Assembly: GCF_003670115.1 (NCBI RefSeq)
Contig: NZ_QQTY01000004.1
Location: forward strand, 372,001 to 436,000
Reading direction: 5' to 3'
From: Natronorubrum halophilum
GTDB taxonomy: Archaea; Halobacteriota; Halobacteria; Halobacteriales; Natrialbaceae
Length of the DNA stretch: 64,000 bases
Positions 1-9,592 of this stretch are shown piece after piece. How positions within the stretch are numbered: position 1 is the first letter of the stretch; each line of letters starts with the position of its first letter. Below the pieces are notes generated by a model. The model did not search any database and had not been told where the DNA came from. It was given only the letters and a program-made list of their open reading frames with translations. The position numbers and the translations under genes were made by a program.

Positions 1-2521
1 CGAGCGCGGGATTCAGGAGGCCGAGCGAGGCGATGGGGATCAATGTTGTGTTGTAGGCGAAGGCCCAGAAGAGGTTCTGGCGAACCTTCGAGATGGTCGC
101 CTCGGAGATGCGGACGGCCTTGAGCACGTCCGCCGGATCGTCGCGCATCAGGGTCACGTCGGCGCTCTCGATGGCGATGTCGGTGCCGGAGCCGATGGCG
201 ACCCCGACCTGTGCGGTCGTCAGTGCGGGCGCGTCGTTGACGCCGTCGCCGACCATCATCACCCGCGAACCGTTGGTTCGCCCACCGCCGTCCTGAAGCG
301 CCTCGATGTGGTCGGCCTTGTCCTCCGGCAACACCGCCGCGCGAACGTTGTCGGGATCGATCCCGACCTGTTCGGCGACCGCTCGAGCGGTGCGCTCGTT
401 GTCGCCGGTGAGCATCACGACCTCGATGCCGCGCCGGTGGAGCGCCGCAACGGTCTCTTTGGCGCTCTCGCGGACTTCGTCGGCCACCGCGAGCACGCCG
501 AGGAGTTCACCATCGACCGCAACCGGCATCGCCGTCTTCCCTTCGCGCTCGAGTCGCGTCAGGGGTTCCTCGGCGGGTTCGGTGTCGATACCCGCGTCCT
601 CGAGCAGTTTTCGGCGACCGATCAGGACGCTCCCGCGGTCGGTCTCGGCGCGGATACCGTGACCCGGAACGTTCTCGAACTCGCTGACCTCGCCGACCTC
701 GATACTGCGTTCCTCGGCTCCCTCGACGATCGCCCGCGCGATCGGGTGCTCGGAGCCGGATTCGGCCGTCGCGGCCGCCCCGAGGACGAACGACTCGAGG
801 TCCTCCTCGCGTTCCTGCGGGTCGACGAGCGCGCCGCCGTCCGATGTCGCGTCGGCTCCGCCGTCGGTAGCCGCCCGGTCACCGACGAGTTCCACGTCCG
901 TCAGGGTCATCTCGCCGTGGGTCAGCGTTCCCGTCTTGTCGAAGACGACCGTGTCGATGTCGCGGACCTGCTCGAGGACGTCGCCGCCCTTGAACAGCAC
1001 GCCGTTGGTCGCCGAGAGCGTCGAGCCGACCATCGTCGCGGCCGGCGTCGCCAGCCCCAGCGCGCAGGGGCAGGCGATCAGCAGGGCCGAGGCGAGGACG
1101 ATGACGGAGAACTCGAGGAGCGGGACGCCAGCGCCGCCGACGGCGGCCACTTCGGGGCCGCCCTCGACGAGGCCCCACAGCGGCAGCCAGTTCGCGACCG
1201 CGGCCAGTCGGTCGGGGAAGACGTACCAGAGCGTCGCCCAGATGACGGCGTTGCCGATCACCGCGGGGACGAAGTAGGCGCTCACCCTGTCGACCAGCCG
1301 CTGGATCTCGGGCTGGCGCGACTGGGCCTCCTTGACCCGGTCGACGATCTGCTGGATCGCCGTCTCGGAGCCGACTTGCGTCGCTTCCACGAGCAGGACG
1401 CCGTTCTCGTTGATCGTCGAGCCGACGACGTCGTCGCCCTCACCTTTCTCGACCGGCACCGATTCGCCCGTCAACATGGACTCGTCGACGGCACTCTGGC
1501 CGTCGACGACTACGCCGTCCGTCGGAATCCGCTCGCCCGGTCGGACCTTCATCACGTCGCCGACCGCGACGTCCTCGAGCGGGAGCCGCGTCTCCTCGCC
1601 GTCTTCGACGACCGTCGCCTCGTCCGCCTCCATCTCGAGCAGTTCGCGCAACGCGTTGCCGGCCCGGGCTTTCGACCGGATCTCGAGCCAGTTGCCGAGC
1701 GTGATGAACCAGAGGATGAAGGCGACGGCCTCGAAGTAGAGACCGGCACCGGCGATCAGTCCGAAGAGGACCGCCGCGCTGTAGACGTAGCCCGCCGAAG
1801 AACCCATCGCCACGAGCGTGTCCATGTTCGCCCGGCGATTGTGCGAGAACGCGCGATAGGCACCGGCGAGGAACTCCCGGCCCAGCGTCGCCATGAGTAC
1901 CGTCGCGAGGGCGAACTCGAGCCAGCCGATCCCGATACCGGCGACGGCGTCCGGAACCGACACGAGCCCGAGCATCGCGAGCATGATCGGGACGAACGGC
2001 AGCGTCAGGATGCCGCCGCCGATCACCAGTCGGCGCTGGCGGCGAAGCGCCTTCTCGACGGCGCGCTCGCGCTGGCTCGAGCCCCGAGTATCCGCGGTCT
2101 CGCCGCGGACGGGGTCGTAACCGGCCCCCTCGATGGCCGCGTGGATCTCGCCGAGCGAGACATCGTTCGGGTTGTACCGGATCCGGGCCTCGTCCGAAGC
2201 GAAGTTCACGTCCGCGCCGATCACGCCCGGGAGGTCCGTGACCGCGTCTTCGACGGTTTCGGAACAGGTCGAACACGACATCCCCATCACCGTGATCGTC
2301 TCCGTCTCCGAGGCGGCCTCGTAGCCCGCGTCCTCGATCGCGTCGTAAATGTCGGCCAGCGAGCGTTCGTCGGGATCGTACGCGACCGTCCCCTCGTCGG
2401 TCGCGTAGTTCGCACTCGCCGACTCGACGCCCTCGAGGCCCGCTACCGCGTCCTCGACGGTCCCCGAGCAGGTCGAACAGGACATGCCGGTGATCTCGAG
2501 GTGGGCTCGTCTCGTGTTCAT
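1..2521 (-). CDS. copA: Copper-exporting P-type ATPase, CopA type (3' end cut by window)
   Basis: Pumps Cu(I) (or Ag(I)) out of the cytoplasm using ATP. From the ATG at 2519-2521, 840 residues are visible. Two N-terminal heavy-metal-associated domains each carry GMSCSTC (Cys15/Cys18 and Cys83/Cys86). They are followed by membrane helices, an actuator TGES motif, the ion-channel motif CPCALG, the phosphorylation site DKTGTLT, the SEHP nucleotide-binding motif and the [10 protein letters not shown] hinge. CPC plus two HMA domains is the P1B-1 (Cu+) signature. The reading frame runs off base 1 in the last helices (LLNPAL), so only about 30 residues should be missing. It is divergent from a second, CopB-type ATPase. 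No adjacent copper regulator or metallochaperone gene is seen. Confidence 0.95.
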   Translation of the reverse strand, partial: MNTRRAHLEITGMSCSTCSGTVEDAVAGLEGVESASANYATDEGTVAYDPDERSLADIYDAIEDAGYEAASETETITVMGMSCSTCSETVEDAVTDLPGVIGADVNFASDEARIRYNPNDVSLGEIHAAIEGAGYDPVRGETADTRGSSQRERAVEKALRRQRRLVIGGGILTLPFVPIMLAMLGLVSVPDAVAGIGIGWLEFALATVLMATLGREFLAGAYRAFSHNRRANMDTLVAMGSSAGYVYSAAVLFGLIAGAGLYFEAVAFILWFITLGNWLEIRSKARAGNALRELLEMEADEATVVEDGEETRLPLEDVAVGDVMKVRPGERIPTDGVVVDGQSAVDESMLTGESVPVEKGEGDDVVGSTINENGVLLVEATQVGSETAIQQIVDRVKEAQSRQPEIQRLVDRVSAYFVPAVIGNAVIWATLWYVFPDRLAAVANWLPLWGLVEGGPEVAAVGGAGVPLLEFSVIVLASALLIACPCALGLATPAATMVGSTLSATNGVLFKGGDVLEQVRDIDTVVFDKTGTLTHGEMTLTDVELVGDRAATDGGADATSDGGALVDPQEREEDLESFVLGAAATAESGSEHPIARAIVEGAEERSIEVGEVSEFENVPGHGIRAETDRGSVLIGRRKLLEDAGIDTEPAEEPLTRLEREGKTAMPVAVDGELLGVLAVADEVRESAKETVAALHRRGIEVVMLTGDNERTARAVAEQVGIDPDNVRAAVLPEDKADHIEALQDGGGRTNGSRVMMVGDGVNDAPALTTAQVGVAIGSGTDIAIESADVTLMRDDPADVLKAVRISEATISKVRQNLFWAFAYNTTLIPIASLGLLNPAL

Positions 2522-2697
2522 GTGTGGATGTAGGGGAGACACGTTCAAGCGGGTTGTGCCTTGGAAAGTGCGAATGTATCCGGCTGTGATTTTCGAAAGT
2601 AAAGTAGGTTCGATACCGTCCGACTGAGCAAGGTGTGAAAACTACGGTGTTCCGTCGCGAACTAGTCGCCGATGGCTGAGCGAGGTGAGCGGCGCTA

Positions 2698-5007
2698 ATG
2701 ACCGATTCGTACCGCGAGCATGACGATCCGTCCCACGCGAGGTCGGAGATCGACGCTCGAGACGGGAAACCGACCGACAGCTACTGTTCCTGCTGTCGGG
2801 TCTGTAACGGGTATCGCGCCGCCCCGGGTGCCGACGAGACGCCGGACGGGCGACGCGTCGAGCGCGCGGACCACGAAGCCGGCGAACGTGATCGTGGCGA
2901 GCACGATGCTTCCGGCCCCAAGAACGGCGGTGAGTCCGACGACGGCGACCGCGGCGAACACGTCGACCACACGGACCACGAGGAACTGTTCAGGAAGCGC
3001 TTTTTGGTCTGCCTCGTGCTCTCCCTGCCGGTGCTGTACTACAGCCCGATGCTTCAGGAGTGGTTCGGCTTCACCGCCGCGACGTTCCCGGGAAGCGAGT
3101 TCGTCGCGCCCGCCCTCGGCGTGGCCGTCTTCGCCTACGGCGGGGTTCCGTTCCTCCGGATGGGTGCCGTCGAGGCCAGGAACCGCGAGCCGGGAATGAT
3201 GCTCCTCATCTCGCTCGCGATCACCGTCGCCTTCGGCTACAGCGTCGTCGCGGCCGTCTTCCCCATCGGCGAGCCGTTCTTCTGGGAGCTCGTGACCCTG
3301 ATCGTCATCTTCCTGCTGGGCCACTGGATAGAGATGCGCAGCGTCAGGCGCGCGTCGGGCGCGCTCGACGAACTCGCGGAACTGCTGCCCGATACCGCCG
3401 AGCGGATCACAGCGGACGGGGAGACGACGGAAGTCTCCGTCGACGACCTCGAGGAGGGCGACCTCGTCCTCGTCAGACCCGGCTCGAACGTCCCCGCCGA
3501 CGGCGTCGTCGAGGAGGGCGAATCGAACGTCAACGAGTCCATGGTGACCGGCGAGTCGAAGCCGGTCGGGAAGGAGCCGGGCGACGAGGTCATCGGCGGG
3601 ACGACCAACCGGGATGGCAGTCTTCGCGTTCGCATCTCCGCGACCGGTGAGGAGACGACGCTGTCGGGTATCGTACGCCTCGTCGAGGAGGCCCAGGAGA
3701 GCCGCTCGAGGACGCAGGTGCTGGCCGACCGGGCCGCGGGCTGGCTGTTTTATGCGGCCATTAGCGTCGCGGCCGTGACCGCCGTCGCCTGGTCGATCGC
3801 CATCGGATTCGGACTCCCGGTCGTCGAGCGCGTCGTCACGGTACTCGTCATCGCCTGTCCGCACGCACTCGGGCTGGCGGTCCCGCTCGTGGTCGCGATC
3901 AACACCTCGATGGCGGCCCGGAACGGCATGCTCGTCCGCGACCGGATCGCCATGGAGCGAGCGCGCAACCTGGACACCGTCGTCTTCGACAAGACCGGGA
4001 CGCTCACGGCGGGCGAGCAGGGCATCGTCGAGATCGCGACCGTCGAGGGCCGGGACGAGGACGACGTCCTGCGGCTCGCGGCCGCCGTGGAGGGAGATTC
4101 GGAGCACATGATCGCCCAGGCCGTCCGCGACGAAGCCGCGAATCGCGGGCTGTCCGTCCCCGACGTCCGCGGGTTCGAGGCGCTCGAGGGGCGGGGCGTC
4201 CGCGCGACGGTCGAACGCGACACCGCCCCGGCCGTAACGCCCGGCGGCGGAGACGGTGCCGACGAGACGGGCGACGCGGGCGGTCGAGACGGCCGAACCG
4301 CCTCCGTCGGCGGCCCCAACCTACTCCGGTACCTCGAGATCGAGCCCGATTCCGAACTCGAGCGCTTCGCCGACGAAGCCGGCGCTCGGGGCGAGGGCGT
4401 CGTCTACGTCTTGCACGACGAGGTCGTGGTCGGTGCAGTCGCGCTCGCGGACGTGGTCCGCGAGGAGAGTTTCGAGGCGATCGACGCGCTCCACGGGATG
4501 GGCGTCGAGGTCGCGATGTTGACCGGCGACGACGCGGACGTCGCGCACAGCGTCGCCGACGAACTCGGCATCGACACCGTCTTCGCCGAGGTGTTGCCCG
4601 AAGACAAGGACGAGAAGATCCTCGAGTTACAGGAGCGGGGCCACCTCGTCGCGATGGTCGGCGACGGCGTCAACGACGCCCCCGCACTGACTCGAGCCGA
4701 CGTCGGCGTCGCCATCGGCTCCGGCACGGACGTCGCCGTCGAGTCGGCCGACGTGGTCCTCGTCGAGAACGATCCGCGCGACGTCGCCAGACTCGTCCGC
4801 CTGAGCGCGAAGAGCTACCGGAAGATGCAGGAGAATATCGTCTGGGCCGCGGGCTACAACGTGTTCGCCCTTCCGCTGGCGGCCGGCATCCTCGCCCCGA
4901 TCGGGATTCTTCTCTCGCCGGCCGTCGGCGCGGTGCTCATGTCCGCGAGCACGGTGATCGTGGCGATCAACGCGCAGTTGCTCCGCCGGGCGGATCTGTC
5001 GGTGTGA
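2698..5007 (+). CDS. copB: P-type ATPase of CopB type (CPH motif)
   Basis: Copper (Cu2+/Ag+-class, P1B-3) transporting ATPase of 769 residues. The channel motif is CPHALG with Cys387, instead of CPC. The phosphorylated Asp is D431 in DKTGTLT, followed by the SEHMIAQA nucleotide site and [10 protein letters not shown]. There is no HMA domain. The first ~100 residues are a hydrophilic tail that ends in a short His/Asp-rich stretch ([10 protein letters not shown]) just before the first membrane helix, typical of CopB proteins. A low-complexity Gly/Asp insertion lies in the nucleotide-binding domain (about residues 512-540). The ATG at 2698 is the only usable start before the conserved part, because every Val in between is GTC. 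The tail reads less naturally (Cys-rich SYCSCCRVC), so the N-terminus is uncertain. Confidence 0.9.
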   Translation: MTDSYREHDDPSHARSEIDARDGKPTDSYCSCCRVCNGYRAAPGADETPDGRRVERADHEAGERDRGEHDASGPKNGGESDDGDRGEHVDHTDHEELFRKRFLVCLVLSLPVLYYSPMLQEWFGFTAATFPGSEFVAPALGVAVFAYGGVPFLRMGAVEARNREPGMMLLISLAITVAFGYSVVAAVFPIGEPFFWELVTLIVIFLLGHWIEMRSVRRASGALDELAELLPDTAERITADGETTEVSVDDLEEGDLVLVRPGSNVPADGVVEEGESNVNESMVTGESKPVGKEPGDEVIGGTTNRDGSLRVRISATGEETTLSGIVRLVEEAQESRSRTQVLADRAAGWLFYAAISVAAVTAVAWSIAIGFGLPVVERVVTVLVIACPHALGLAVPLVVAINTSMAARNGMLVRDRIAMERARNLDTVVFDKTGTLTAGEQGIVEIATVEGRDEDDVLRLAAAVEGDSEHMIAQAVRDEAANRGLSVPDVRGFEALEGRGVRATVERDTAPAVTPGGGDGADETGDAGGRDGRTASVGGPNLLRYLEIEPDSELERFADEAGARGEGVVYVLHDEVVVGAVALADVVREESFEAIDALHGMGVEVAMLTGDDADVAHSVADELGIDTVFAEVLPEDKDEKILELQERGHLVAMVGDGVNDAPALTRADVGVAIGSGTDVAVESADVVLVENDPRDVARLVRLSAKSYRKMQENIVWAAGYNVFALPLAAGILAPIGILLSPAVGAVLMSASTVIVAINAQLLRRADLSV

Positions 5008-5051
5008 GCGGTGTCCGTCGGTGCCTGCGTCAGCTCCCACTCGTCCCGCGC

Positions 5052-5489
5052 TCACGGCTCATCCGTGTCCTCGGGGACGAGCGTGAACTCGAGCGTCCGA
5101 AAATCGCTATCGAAAGCGAAGACGTGATCGACGTTCCGTTCACCGGCGAGGACGCTCGTCGCGTGGTCTACGAACGATATCTCCTGATCGTCGTACGCTT
5201 CGAACTGGCGGGCAGCCGCCTCGTCGGCAGAGCAAACGGTGAAGCTCTCGGACTCGCGGATAGCGCGAAGCGTCCGGGCGGCGGTACCGTGGCCGATCTT
5301 GTAGAGCAGTAAGGTCGCGAGTTCAGAGAGAACGAACCGAGACGTATAGATCGGTCGATACGCCAGATCACCGCGGCGAATCCCTTCGAAAACCCGTTTC
5401 GCGGTGTCGTGATGCCGGTCGTCTGCGTCGGCCCGAGCGTAGAACGCGCCGGTATCGACGAACAGCGGTATCGCACCTGCGCCAGTCAT
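5052..5489 (-). CDS. PIN-domain ribonuclease, VapC-like toxin candidate
   Basis: A 145-residue PIN-domain protein. The acidic catalytic set is visible: VDTGAFYA near residue 11, SELATLL in the middle, SFVDHATS and a C-terminal FAFDSDFRTL. PIN proteins are Mg2+-dependent RNases, and single-domain versions are often toxins. The start ATG overlaps the stop of the upstream winged-helix gene by four bases (ATGA), so the two are translationally coupled in antitoxin-toxin order. Its target RNA cannot be read from sequence. A non-toxin PIN role in RNA processing remains possible. Confidence 0.88.
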   Translation of the reverse strand: MTGAGAIPLFVDTGAFYARADADDRHHDTAKRVFEGIRRGDLAYRPIYTSRFVLSELATLLLYKIGHGTAARTLRAIRESESFTVCSADEAAARQFEAYDDQEISFVDHATSVLAGERNVDHVFAFDSDFRTLEFTLVPEDTDEP

Positions 5490-5833
5490 GCGTCACCGTA
5501 CAGAACCTCGTCGACGCGCTCCGAAACGTCGCTCTCCCCGGATCGGCCCGGTTCCAGTTCCCAGAACGGATCGTTCGGGTCGACGTCTCCATCAGTCGCC
5601 GTCGGATCCGTGCGCCACCACACGACTCGTCCGGCGGTTTTCCGACTCGCGACGCGTCCGTCCTCCTCGAGAGCCCGGAGTTTCCGGCGTGCGGTCTCCC
5701 GGGAACAGTCGAGCGACTCGGCGATATCGCCCGACGTGACGACCGGACCCTCCACCGCGTCGAAAACGTCGAGAACGTCGGCCAGCGTGGTCGTATCGGT
5801 GAATCGGCCGGAATCCCCGCGGTTTCGCGACAT
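5486..5833 (-). CDS. Winged-helix DNA-binding protein, likely antitoxin partner of the PIN protein
   Basis: A 115-residue protein. Residues ~17-70 form a winged helix-turn-helix: LADVLDVFDAV, then SGDIAESLDCSRETARRKL as the recognition unit, then a wing RVASRKTAGRVVWW. The C-terminal tail (DPNDPFWELEP) is acidic and is the likely toxin-neutralising part. It precedes the PIN gene with a 4-base overlap. A perfect 8-bp inverted repeat about 45 bases upstream of the start is a candidate autoregulatory operator. The haloarchaeal winged-helix/PIN pairing is a known arrangement; function here is inferred from context. Confidence 0.82.
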   Translation of the reverse strand: MSRNRGDSGRFTDTTTLADVLDVFDAVEGPVVTSGDIAESLDCSRETARRKLRALEEDGRVASRKTAGRVVWWRTDPTATDGDVDPNDPFWELEPGRSGESDVSERVDEVLYGDA

Positions 5834-5877
5834 GTACTGTCATTGTACGGGCACTCCTATGAGCCTGTTGGTGTACG

Positions 5878-5899
5878 CCATACGGGGTACGCCGTATGG
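5878..5899. promoter_or_regulatory. Inverted repeat, candidate operator of the wHTH/PIN pair
   Basis: CCATACGG-GGTACG-CCGTATGG forms two perfect 8-base arms around a 6-base spacer. A partial direct repeat of GTACGCC overlaps it. It sits between the divergent winged-helix gene (start 5833) and hisG (start 5974), so it could serve either promoter. Autoregulation by the winged-helix protein is the simplest reading. Confidence 0.5.
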
Positions 5900-5973
5900 T
5901 ATACGATCCGGCGGGAGGGCGGGGGACCTCCGGATGAAAAGACAATTCCCCACCGACGCCGAACTGTTGGCAA

Positions 5974-6858
5974 ATGCGAATCGCCGTTCCCAACAAGGGC
6001 CGCCTGCACGAGCCGACGATCGACCTCCTGGAGCGGGCGGGGCTCCACCTCGAGAACGGTGCCGACCGAAAGCTCTACGCCGACACCGTCGATCCCGATA
6101 TCTCCGTCCTCTTCGCCCGCGCGGCGGACATCCCGGAGTACGTCGCCGACGGCGCGGCCGACCTCGGGATCACGGGACTCGATCAGGTCCACGAGGCCCG
6201 CGTCGACAACGTTTCCGAGCTGCTGGACCTCGAGTTCGGGCGCTGTCGACTCGTCCTCGCGGCCCCCGAAGACGGGGACCTCGAGACCGTCGAGGACATG
6301 GCCGGCAAGACCGTCGCGACCGAGTTCCCGAACATCACCGCGGACTTCTTCGCGGACACCGGCGTCGAGCCCGATATCGTCGAGGTGACGGGCGCGACGG
6401 AGCTGACGCCCCACGTCGAGATGGCCGACGCCATCGTCGACATCACGAGCACCGGGACGACGCTCAAGATGAACCGGCTGGCCGTCATCGACGACGTGCT
6501 CTCGAGTTCCGTCCGACTGTTCGGGCGCGAAGACGTCGTCGACGAGCCGAAAGTCGAGGAGGTCCGGACCGCCCTCACCTCGGTCAAGCAGGCAGAGGGC
6601 AAGCGCTATCTGATGATGAACGTCCCGAAGGCGAAACTCGACGACGTCCGGGACGTCATCCCCGGCCTCGGCGGACCGACGGTGATGGATATCGCCGAGA
6701 AGAGCGACGAGGCTCCGGGAGCGTCTCGAAGCGGTGACGGAAAGGTGGCCGTCCACGTCGTCGTCGACGAGAGCGACGTCTTCGAGACGATCACCGAGGT
6801 CAAGAAGGCGGGCGCGAGCGATATCCTGGTCACCGAGATCGAGCGACTGGTCGAGTAG
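5974..6858 (+). CDS. hisG: ATP phosphoribosyltransferase
   Basis: First committed enzyme of histidine synthesis: ATP + PRPP gives N1-(5-phosphoribosyl)-ATP. It has 294 residues, so it is the long, HisZ-independent form. The N-terminus [11 protein letters not shown] is diagnostic. The PRPP loop [10 protein letters not shown] lies near residues 155-165, and a C-terminal ACT-like regulatory domain (from about residue 215, with VHVVVDESD) should bind histidine for feedback inhibition. It stands alone; other his genes in the window (hisB, hisA, hisH) are tens of kilobases away. Confidence 0.96.
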   Translation: MRIAVPNKGRLHEPTIDLLERAGLHLENGADRKLYADTVDPDISVLFARAADIPEYVADGAADLGITGLDQVHEARVDNVSELLDLEFGRCRLVLAAPEDGDLETVEDMAGKTVATEFPNITADFFADTGVEPDIVEVTGATELTPHVEMADAIVDITSTGTTLKMNRLAVIDDVLSSSVRLFGREDVVDEPKVEEVRTALTSVKQAEGKRYLMMNVPKAKLDDVRDVIPGLGGPTVMDIAEKSDEAPGASRSGDGKVAVHVVVDESDVFETITEVKKAGASDILVTEIERLVE

Positions 6859-6928
6859 GCACGGGCCGTCGCGAACGACCGTCGTATTCTACCGGTTGCT
6901 ACGGCCGGGGCTCAATCGGGCAGGGGTA

Positions 6929-7354
6929 CTACGAGCGCGACTCCAACCGAGCCGTGATCGGGCGCTCGAGGCCGTCGAATTCGAGCATCGACTCGAATAC
7001 GGAGAGGGTCGCCCCGGGAGAGACCAGCCCCCGAATTCGGTCGTAGGAGAGGATGTGATGATCCTCGAGCAGCGGGAGGTGGGTTCGACACAGCGAGACG
7101 TGGACGCGCTGGCGCAGTTCGAGGAGCGGCGTCACCGACGTCGCGTCGTGTTCGTCGTCGGCGATCCGTGCGACCAGCGTGCGCATCTCGAGCGGGCCGT
7201 CCTCGACGAGCAGACAGCGGAGCACCTCGCGTCGACGATCGTTGGCCAGTATCCGACGAACCGCCGCCTGCGAGAAGGGGCCGTCGAGTTGCTCGCGACT
7301 GCTAGGAGTACGCCGGTCCAGGGCGGTCGTCAGCCGGTCTGTGTTGATCGTCAT
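6929..7354 (-). CDS. DUF7344-type winged-helix regulator
   Basis: A 141-residue haloarchaeal protein. The core (about residues 30-125) is a winged helix of the ArsR-like DUF7344 type: RRILANDRRREVLRCLL, a short acidic linker, then RQRVHVSLCRTHLPLLEDH and the wing region ILSYDRIRGLV. Members are presumed transcription regulators; the ligand and targets are unknown. A TATA element lies about 27-34 bases before the start, which supports this ATG and a leaderless mRNA. It is convergent with hisG. Confidence 0.75.
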   Translation of the reverse strand: MTINTDRLTTALDRRTPSSREQLDGPFSQAAVRRILANDRRREVLRCLLVEDGPLEMRTLVARIADDEHDATSVTPLLELRQRVHVSLCRTHLPLLEDHHILSYDRIRGLVSPGATLSVFESMLEFDGLERPITARLESRS

Positions 7355-7380
7355 CGATAGCTGACTCTCAAATCCAGGAG

Positions 7381-7391
7381 GGGATAAACGA
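7381..7391 (-). promoter_or_regulatory. TATA element of the DUF7344 regulator gene
   Basis: Read on the minus strand this is CGTTTATCCC, centred about 30 bases before the ATG at 7354. This is the usual spacing for a haloarchaeal leaderless promoter. Confidence 0.5.
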
Positions 7392-7734
7392 GGCCGGTCG
7401 TTCCGATAGCAATCGTCAATTCAGCCCGCTCTAGACCGTTCAATCGTCGTTGAACGATCGGTAATCCGTGAATACCGCCGGAGACCGTCCGTAATCGAAC
7501 TCGGTGACTGGCCTTCGTGATCGACTCGGCCGCTTCAGCGAGCGATATCGTGGACAGGGGTCTCTGGACGTTACTGTCGGAGACGTAACGAACGCGAACG
7601 GCGAGAACGAACTGAACCGTGGGTCTAATACCCTGATAATGACTGCGGTCACGACCGCCGCGGCGGGTATCGACGCCGCTGCGGACGTCGTCACTCGAGG
7701 AGCGGTCGAAAACGGAACGGAAACGGCGGTCGCG
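7392..7734. other. Intergenic region between the DUF7344 gene and tbp
   Basis: No convincing gene seen. Open frames here continue antisense into tbp and have no recognisable content. Confidence 0.6.
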
Positions 7735-8295
7735 TTACTCGAGCAGGCCGAGGTCCTCGAGACGGGAGACGATCTTGTCGACGGCGTGTTCGGCGTCGAC
7801 CGGTTTCTTCCCGCCGGTAATAACCAATTTCCCGGAGCCAAAGAGCAGGGCGACGACTTCGGGTTCGTCGAGTCGGTAGACCAGTCCCGGGAACTGCTCG
7901 GGTTCGTACTCGATGTTCTCGAGGCCGAGTCCGATCGCGATCGCGTTCAGATTGAGGTTGCGGCCGAGGTCGGCCGAGGTAACGATGTTCTGGACGACGA
8001 TTTCCGGATCCTCGTTGACCTGGATCTGGAGTTCACGGAGCTTATCGAAGACGATTCGAAGGCTCTCGTGGACGTCGTCGGTGCTTTTCGCGCCGGTACA
8101 GACGATCTTCCCCGAGCGGAAGATGAGTGCGGCGGATTTGGGGTTCTGGGTACGGTAGACGAGACCGGGGAACTGTTCGGGGTCGTAATCGGCCCCCTCG
8201 AGGTCCATGGCAACGCTCTGGAGATCGAGTTCCTGTCCGATGCCGGTCGACGCCACCACGTTTTCGATGTTGATGGTGTCCTTGGGATCCGTCAT
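7735..8295 (-). CDS. tbp: TATA-box-binding protein
   Basis: General transcription factor that binds the archaeal TATA box and recruits TFB and RNA polymerase. It has 186 residues in two direct repeats, the saddle fold. Repeat 1 has EQFPGLVYRTQNPKSAALIF with SGKIVCTGAKS; repeat 2 has EQFPGLVYRLDEPEVVALLF with SGKLVITGGKK. Start ATG at 8293-8295. A strong TATA box lies about 31 bases upstream. Haloarchaea often carry several tbp genes; whether this is the main copy cannot be told here. Confidence 0.97.
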   Translation of the reverse strand: MTDPKDTINIENVVASTGIGQELDLQSVAMDLEGADYDPEQFPGLVYRTQNPKSAALIFRSGKIVCTGAKSTDDVHESLRIVFDKLRELQIQVNEDPEIVVQNIVTSADLGRNLNLNAIAIGLGLENIEYEPEQFPGLVYRLDEPEVVALLFGSGKLVITGGKKPVDAEHAVDKIVSRLEDLGLLE

Positions 8296-8322
8296 TAGTC
8301 GCTTAAAAAGACGTATTTAAGG

Positions 8323-8330
8323 TTTATAAA
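8323..8330 (-). promoter_or_regulatory. TATA box of tbp
   Basis: TTTATAAA on the minus strand, centred about 31 bases before the tbp ATG and within an AT-rich stretch (8303-8330). It predicts a leaderless or near-leaderless transcript. Confidence 0.65.
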
Positions 8331-8500
8331 GCTTAGTACCGCCACCTGATATATCCGGTATATACGACGGGCGCTGACGGAGAAGATCCAGCGGATTCAG
8401 GATTGTTAGCGGCTCACAGTCGATATCAGCGGACGGTTCAACGGCGGTGGCGTACCCGAAAAGCGGTAGGCTCATGGCCGGTCCCCGGTGACGCATAGCC

Positions 8501-9592
8501 GTGTACCTGCTCGAGCTCGGCGGCGAGGACGACGCGTTCGCAGCCCGCGAAGCAGCCAGCGCTGCGGCCGACGTCCGGCGAATCGCTCCCGGACTCGCCA
8601 CCGCGAACGCCATCGTCCCCGAGCGCGTTCGCGGACTGACCTACACGCACCGCGCGAGCGAGTTGCTCGGCCGCACCGACGCCGACCTCGCGAGCGCCGG
8701 TGCGTTGCTCGAGACCGCCCCCATCGATCGCAAGGGAAGCGTCGCCGTGCGGGCGACCGATATCCACGGCTCGAGTGGCGTCAGCACCGAGCAAGCCGAG
8801 CGTGAACTCGGCCAAATCCTGGTCGATCGGGGGTTCACGGTCGATCTCGAGGAGCCGGACCACCTGCTCCGGGCGGCGTTTTCGGCGGGACCGCTCGAGA
8901 CCGGCGGCCTCACGGCCGACGCGGAGACGGGCGATCTGTTCGAGACCGTCGGAACGGACCCACGGAGCGAGCACGCGTCGGTCTGCGCACTCGGCTGGCT
9001 CGCAGCCGAGAGCGTCCGTGACTTCGGCGCTCGAGCGCCGACGGACAAACCCTTCTTCCAGCCCGGAAGCATGGATCCGCTGCTCGCTCGGGCCGTCGCG
9101 AACGTCGCCGGCGCTTGCCCCGGGGCGACGGTTCTCGATCCCATGTGTGGCACTGGCGGCGTCCTCGTCGAGGCCGGCCTCGTCGGCGCGGACGTGATCG
9201 GTACCGACGCACAGGCCAAGATGGTCGGCGGCGCTCGGAAGAATCTAGCGCACTTCCTCGAGACGGGCGACCCCTCGCCCGTCGGCGTCCCTCGCGGCGC
9301 GTGGCACGTCGGCCGCGGCGATGCGACACGGCTGCCGATCGCGGACGACGCCGTGGACGGCGTGGTCTTCGACGCCCCGTACGGCCGCCAGTCGAAGATC
9401 GAAACGCACCGACTCGAGGATCTCGTCTCGGGGGCACTCGCCGAAGCCCGGCGGGTTGCGCCGCGAGCCGTGATGGTCGCGGATCGATCGTGGGCGAGCG
9501 AGGCGCGGGATGCGGGGTGGGAACTCGAGGCCGCGTTCGAACGCCGCGTGCACCGGTCGCTGACGCGGTACGTGCTGGTACTCGAGCGTTAG
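8501..9592 (+). CDS. tRNA (guanine(10)-N2)-dimethyltransferase
   Basis: Archaeal Trm-G10/Trm11-family enzyme that methylates G10 of tRNA using S-adenosylmethionine. The 363 residues have an N-terminal THUMP-containing half (through about residue 150) for tRNA binding. The Rossmann methyltransferase half has SAM motif I LDPMCGTGG (about residue 209) and the catalytic DAPYG, the N2-guanine variant of DPPY, near residue 288. Start is the GTG at 8501 giving MYLLELGG, which is typical of the family. It overlaps the convergent membrane-protein gene by four bases. Confidence 0.93.
   Translation: MYLLELGGEDDAFAAREAASAAADVRRIAPGLATANAIVPERVRGLTYTHRASELLGRTDADLASAGALLETAPIDRKGSVAVRATDIHGSSGVSTEQAERELGQILVDRGFTVDLEEPDHLLRAAFSAGPLETGGLTADAETGDLFETVGTDPRSEHASVCALGWLAAESVRDFGARAPTDKPFFQPGSMDPLLARAVANVAGACPGATVLDPMCGTGGVLVEAGLVGADVIGTDAQAKMVGGARKNLAHFLETGDPSPVGVPRGAWHVGRGDATRLPIADDAVDGVVFDAPYGRQSKIETHRLEDLVSGALAEARRVAPRAVMVADRSWASEARDAGWELEAAFERRVHRSLTRYVLVLER

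Noticed and set aside
308-2533. Long plus-strand open frame of about 740 codons antisense to copA
   Set aside because: Its translation is Arg/Asp/Gly low-complexity sequence, the codon-aligned mirror of a GC-rich real gene; no family features.
2695-2965. Hydrophobic minus-strand reading under the CopB N-terminus, membrane-protein-like
   Set aside because: It is codon-aligned antisense of an acidic tail (Asp/Glu read as Val/Leu), has no start of its own and stops just before the CopB ATG; not enough to call a gene.
7504-8298. Plus-strand frame over tbp of about 260 codons
   Set aside because: Antisense of the unmistakable TBP gene.
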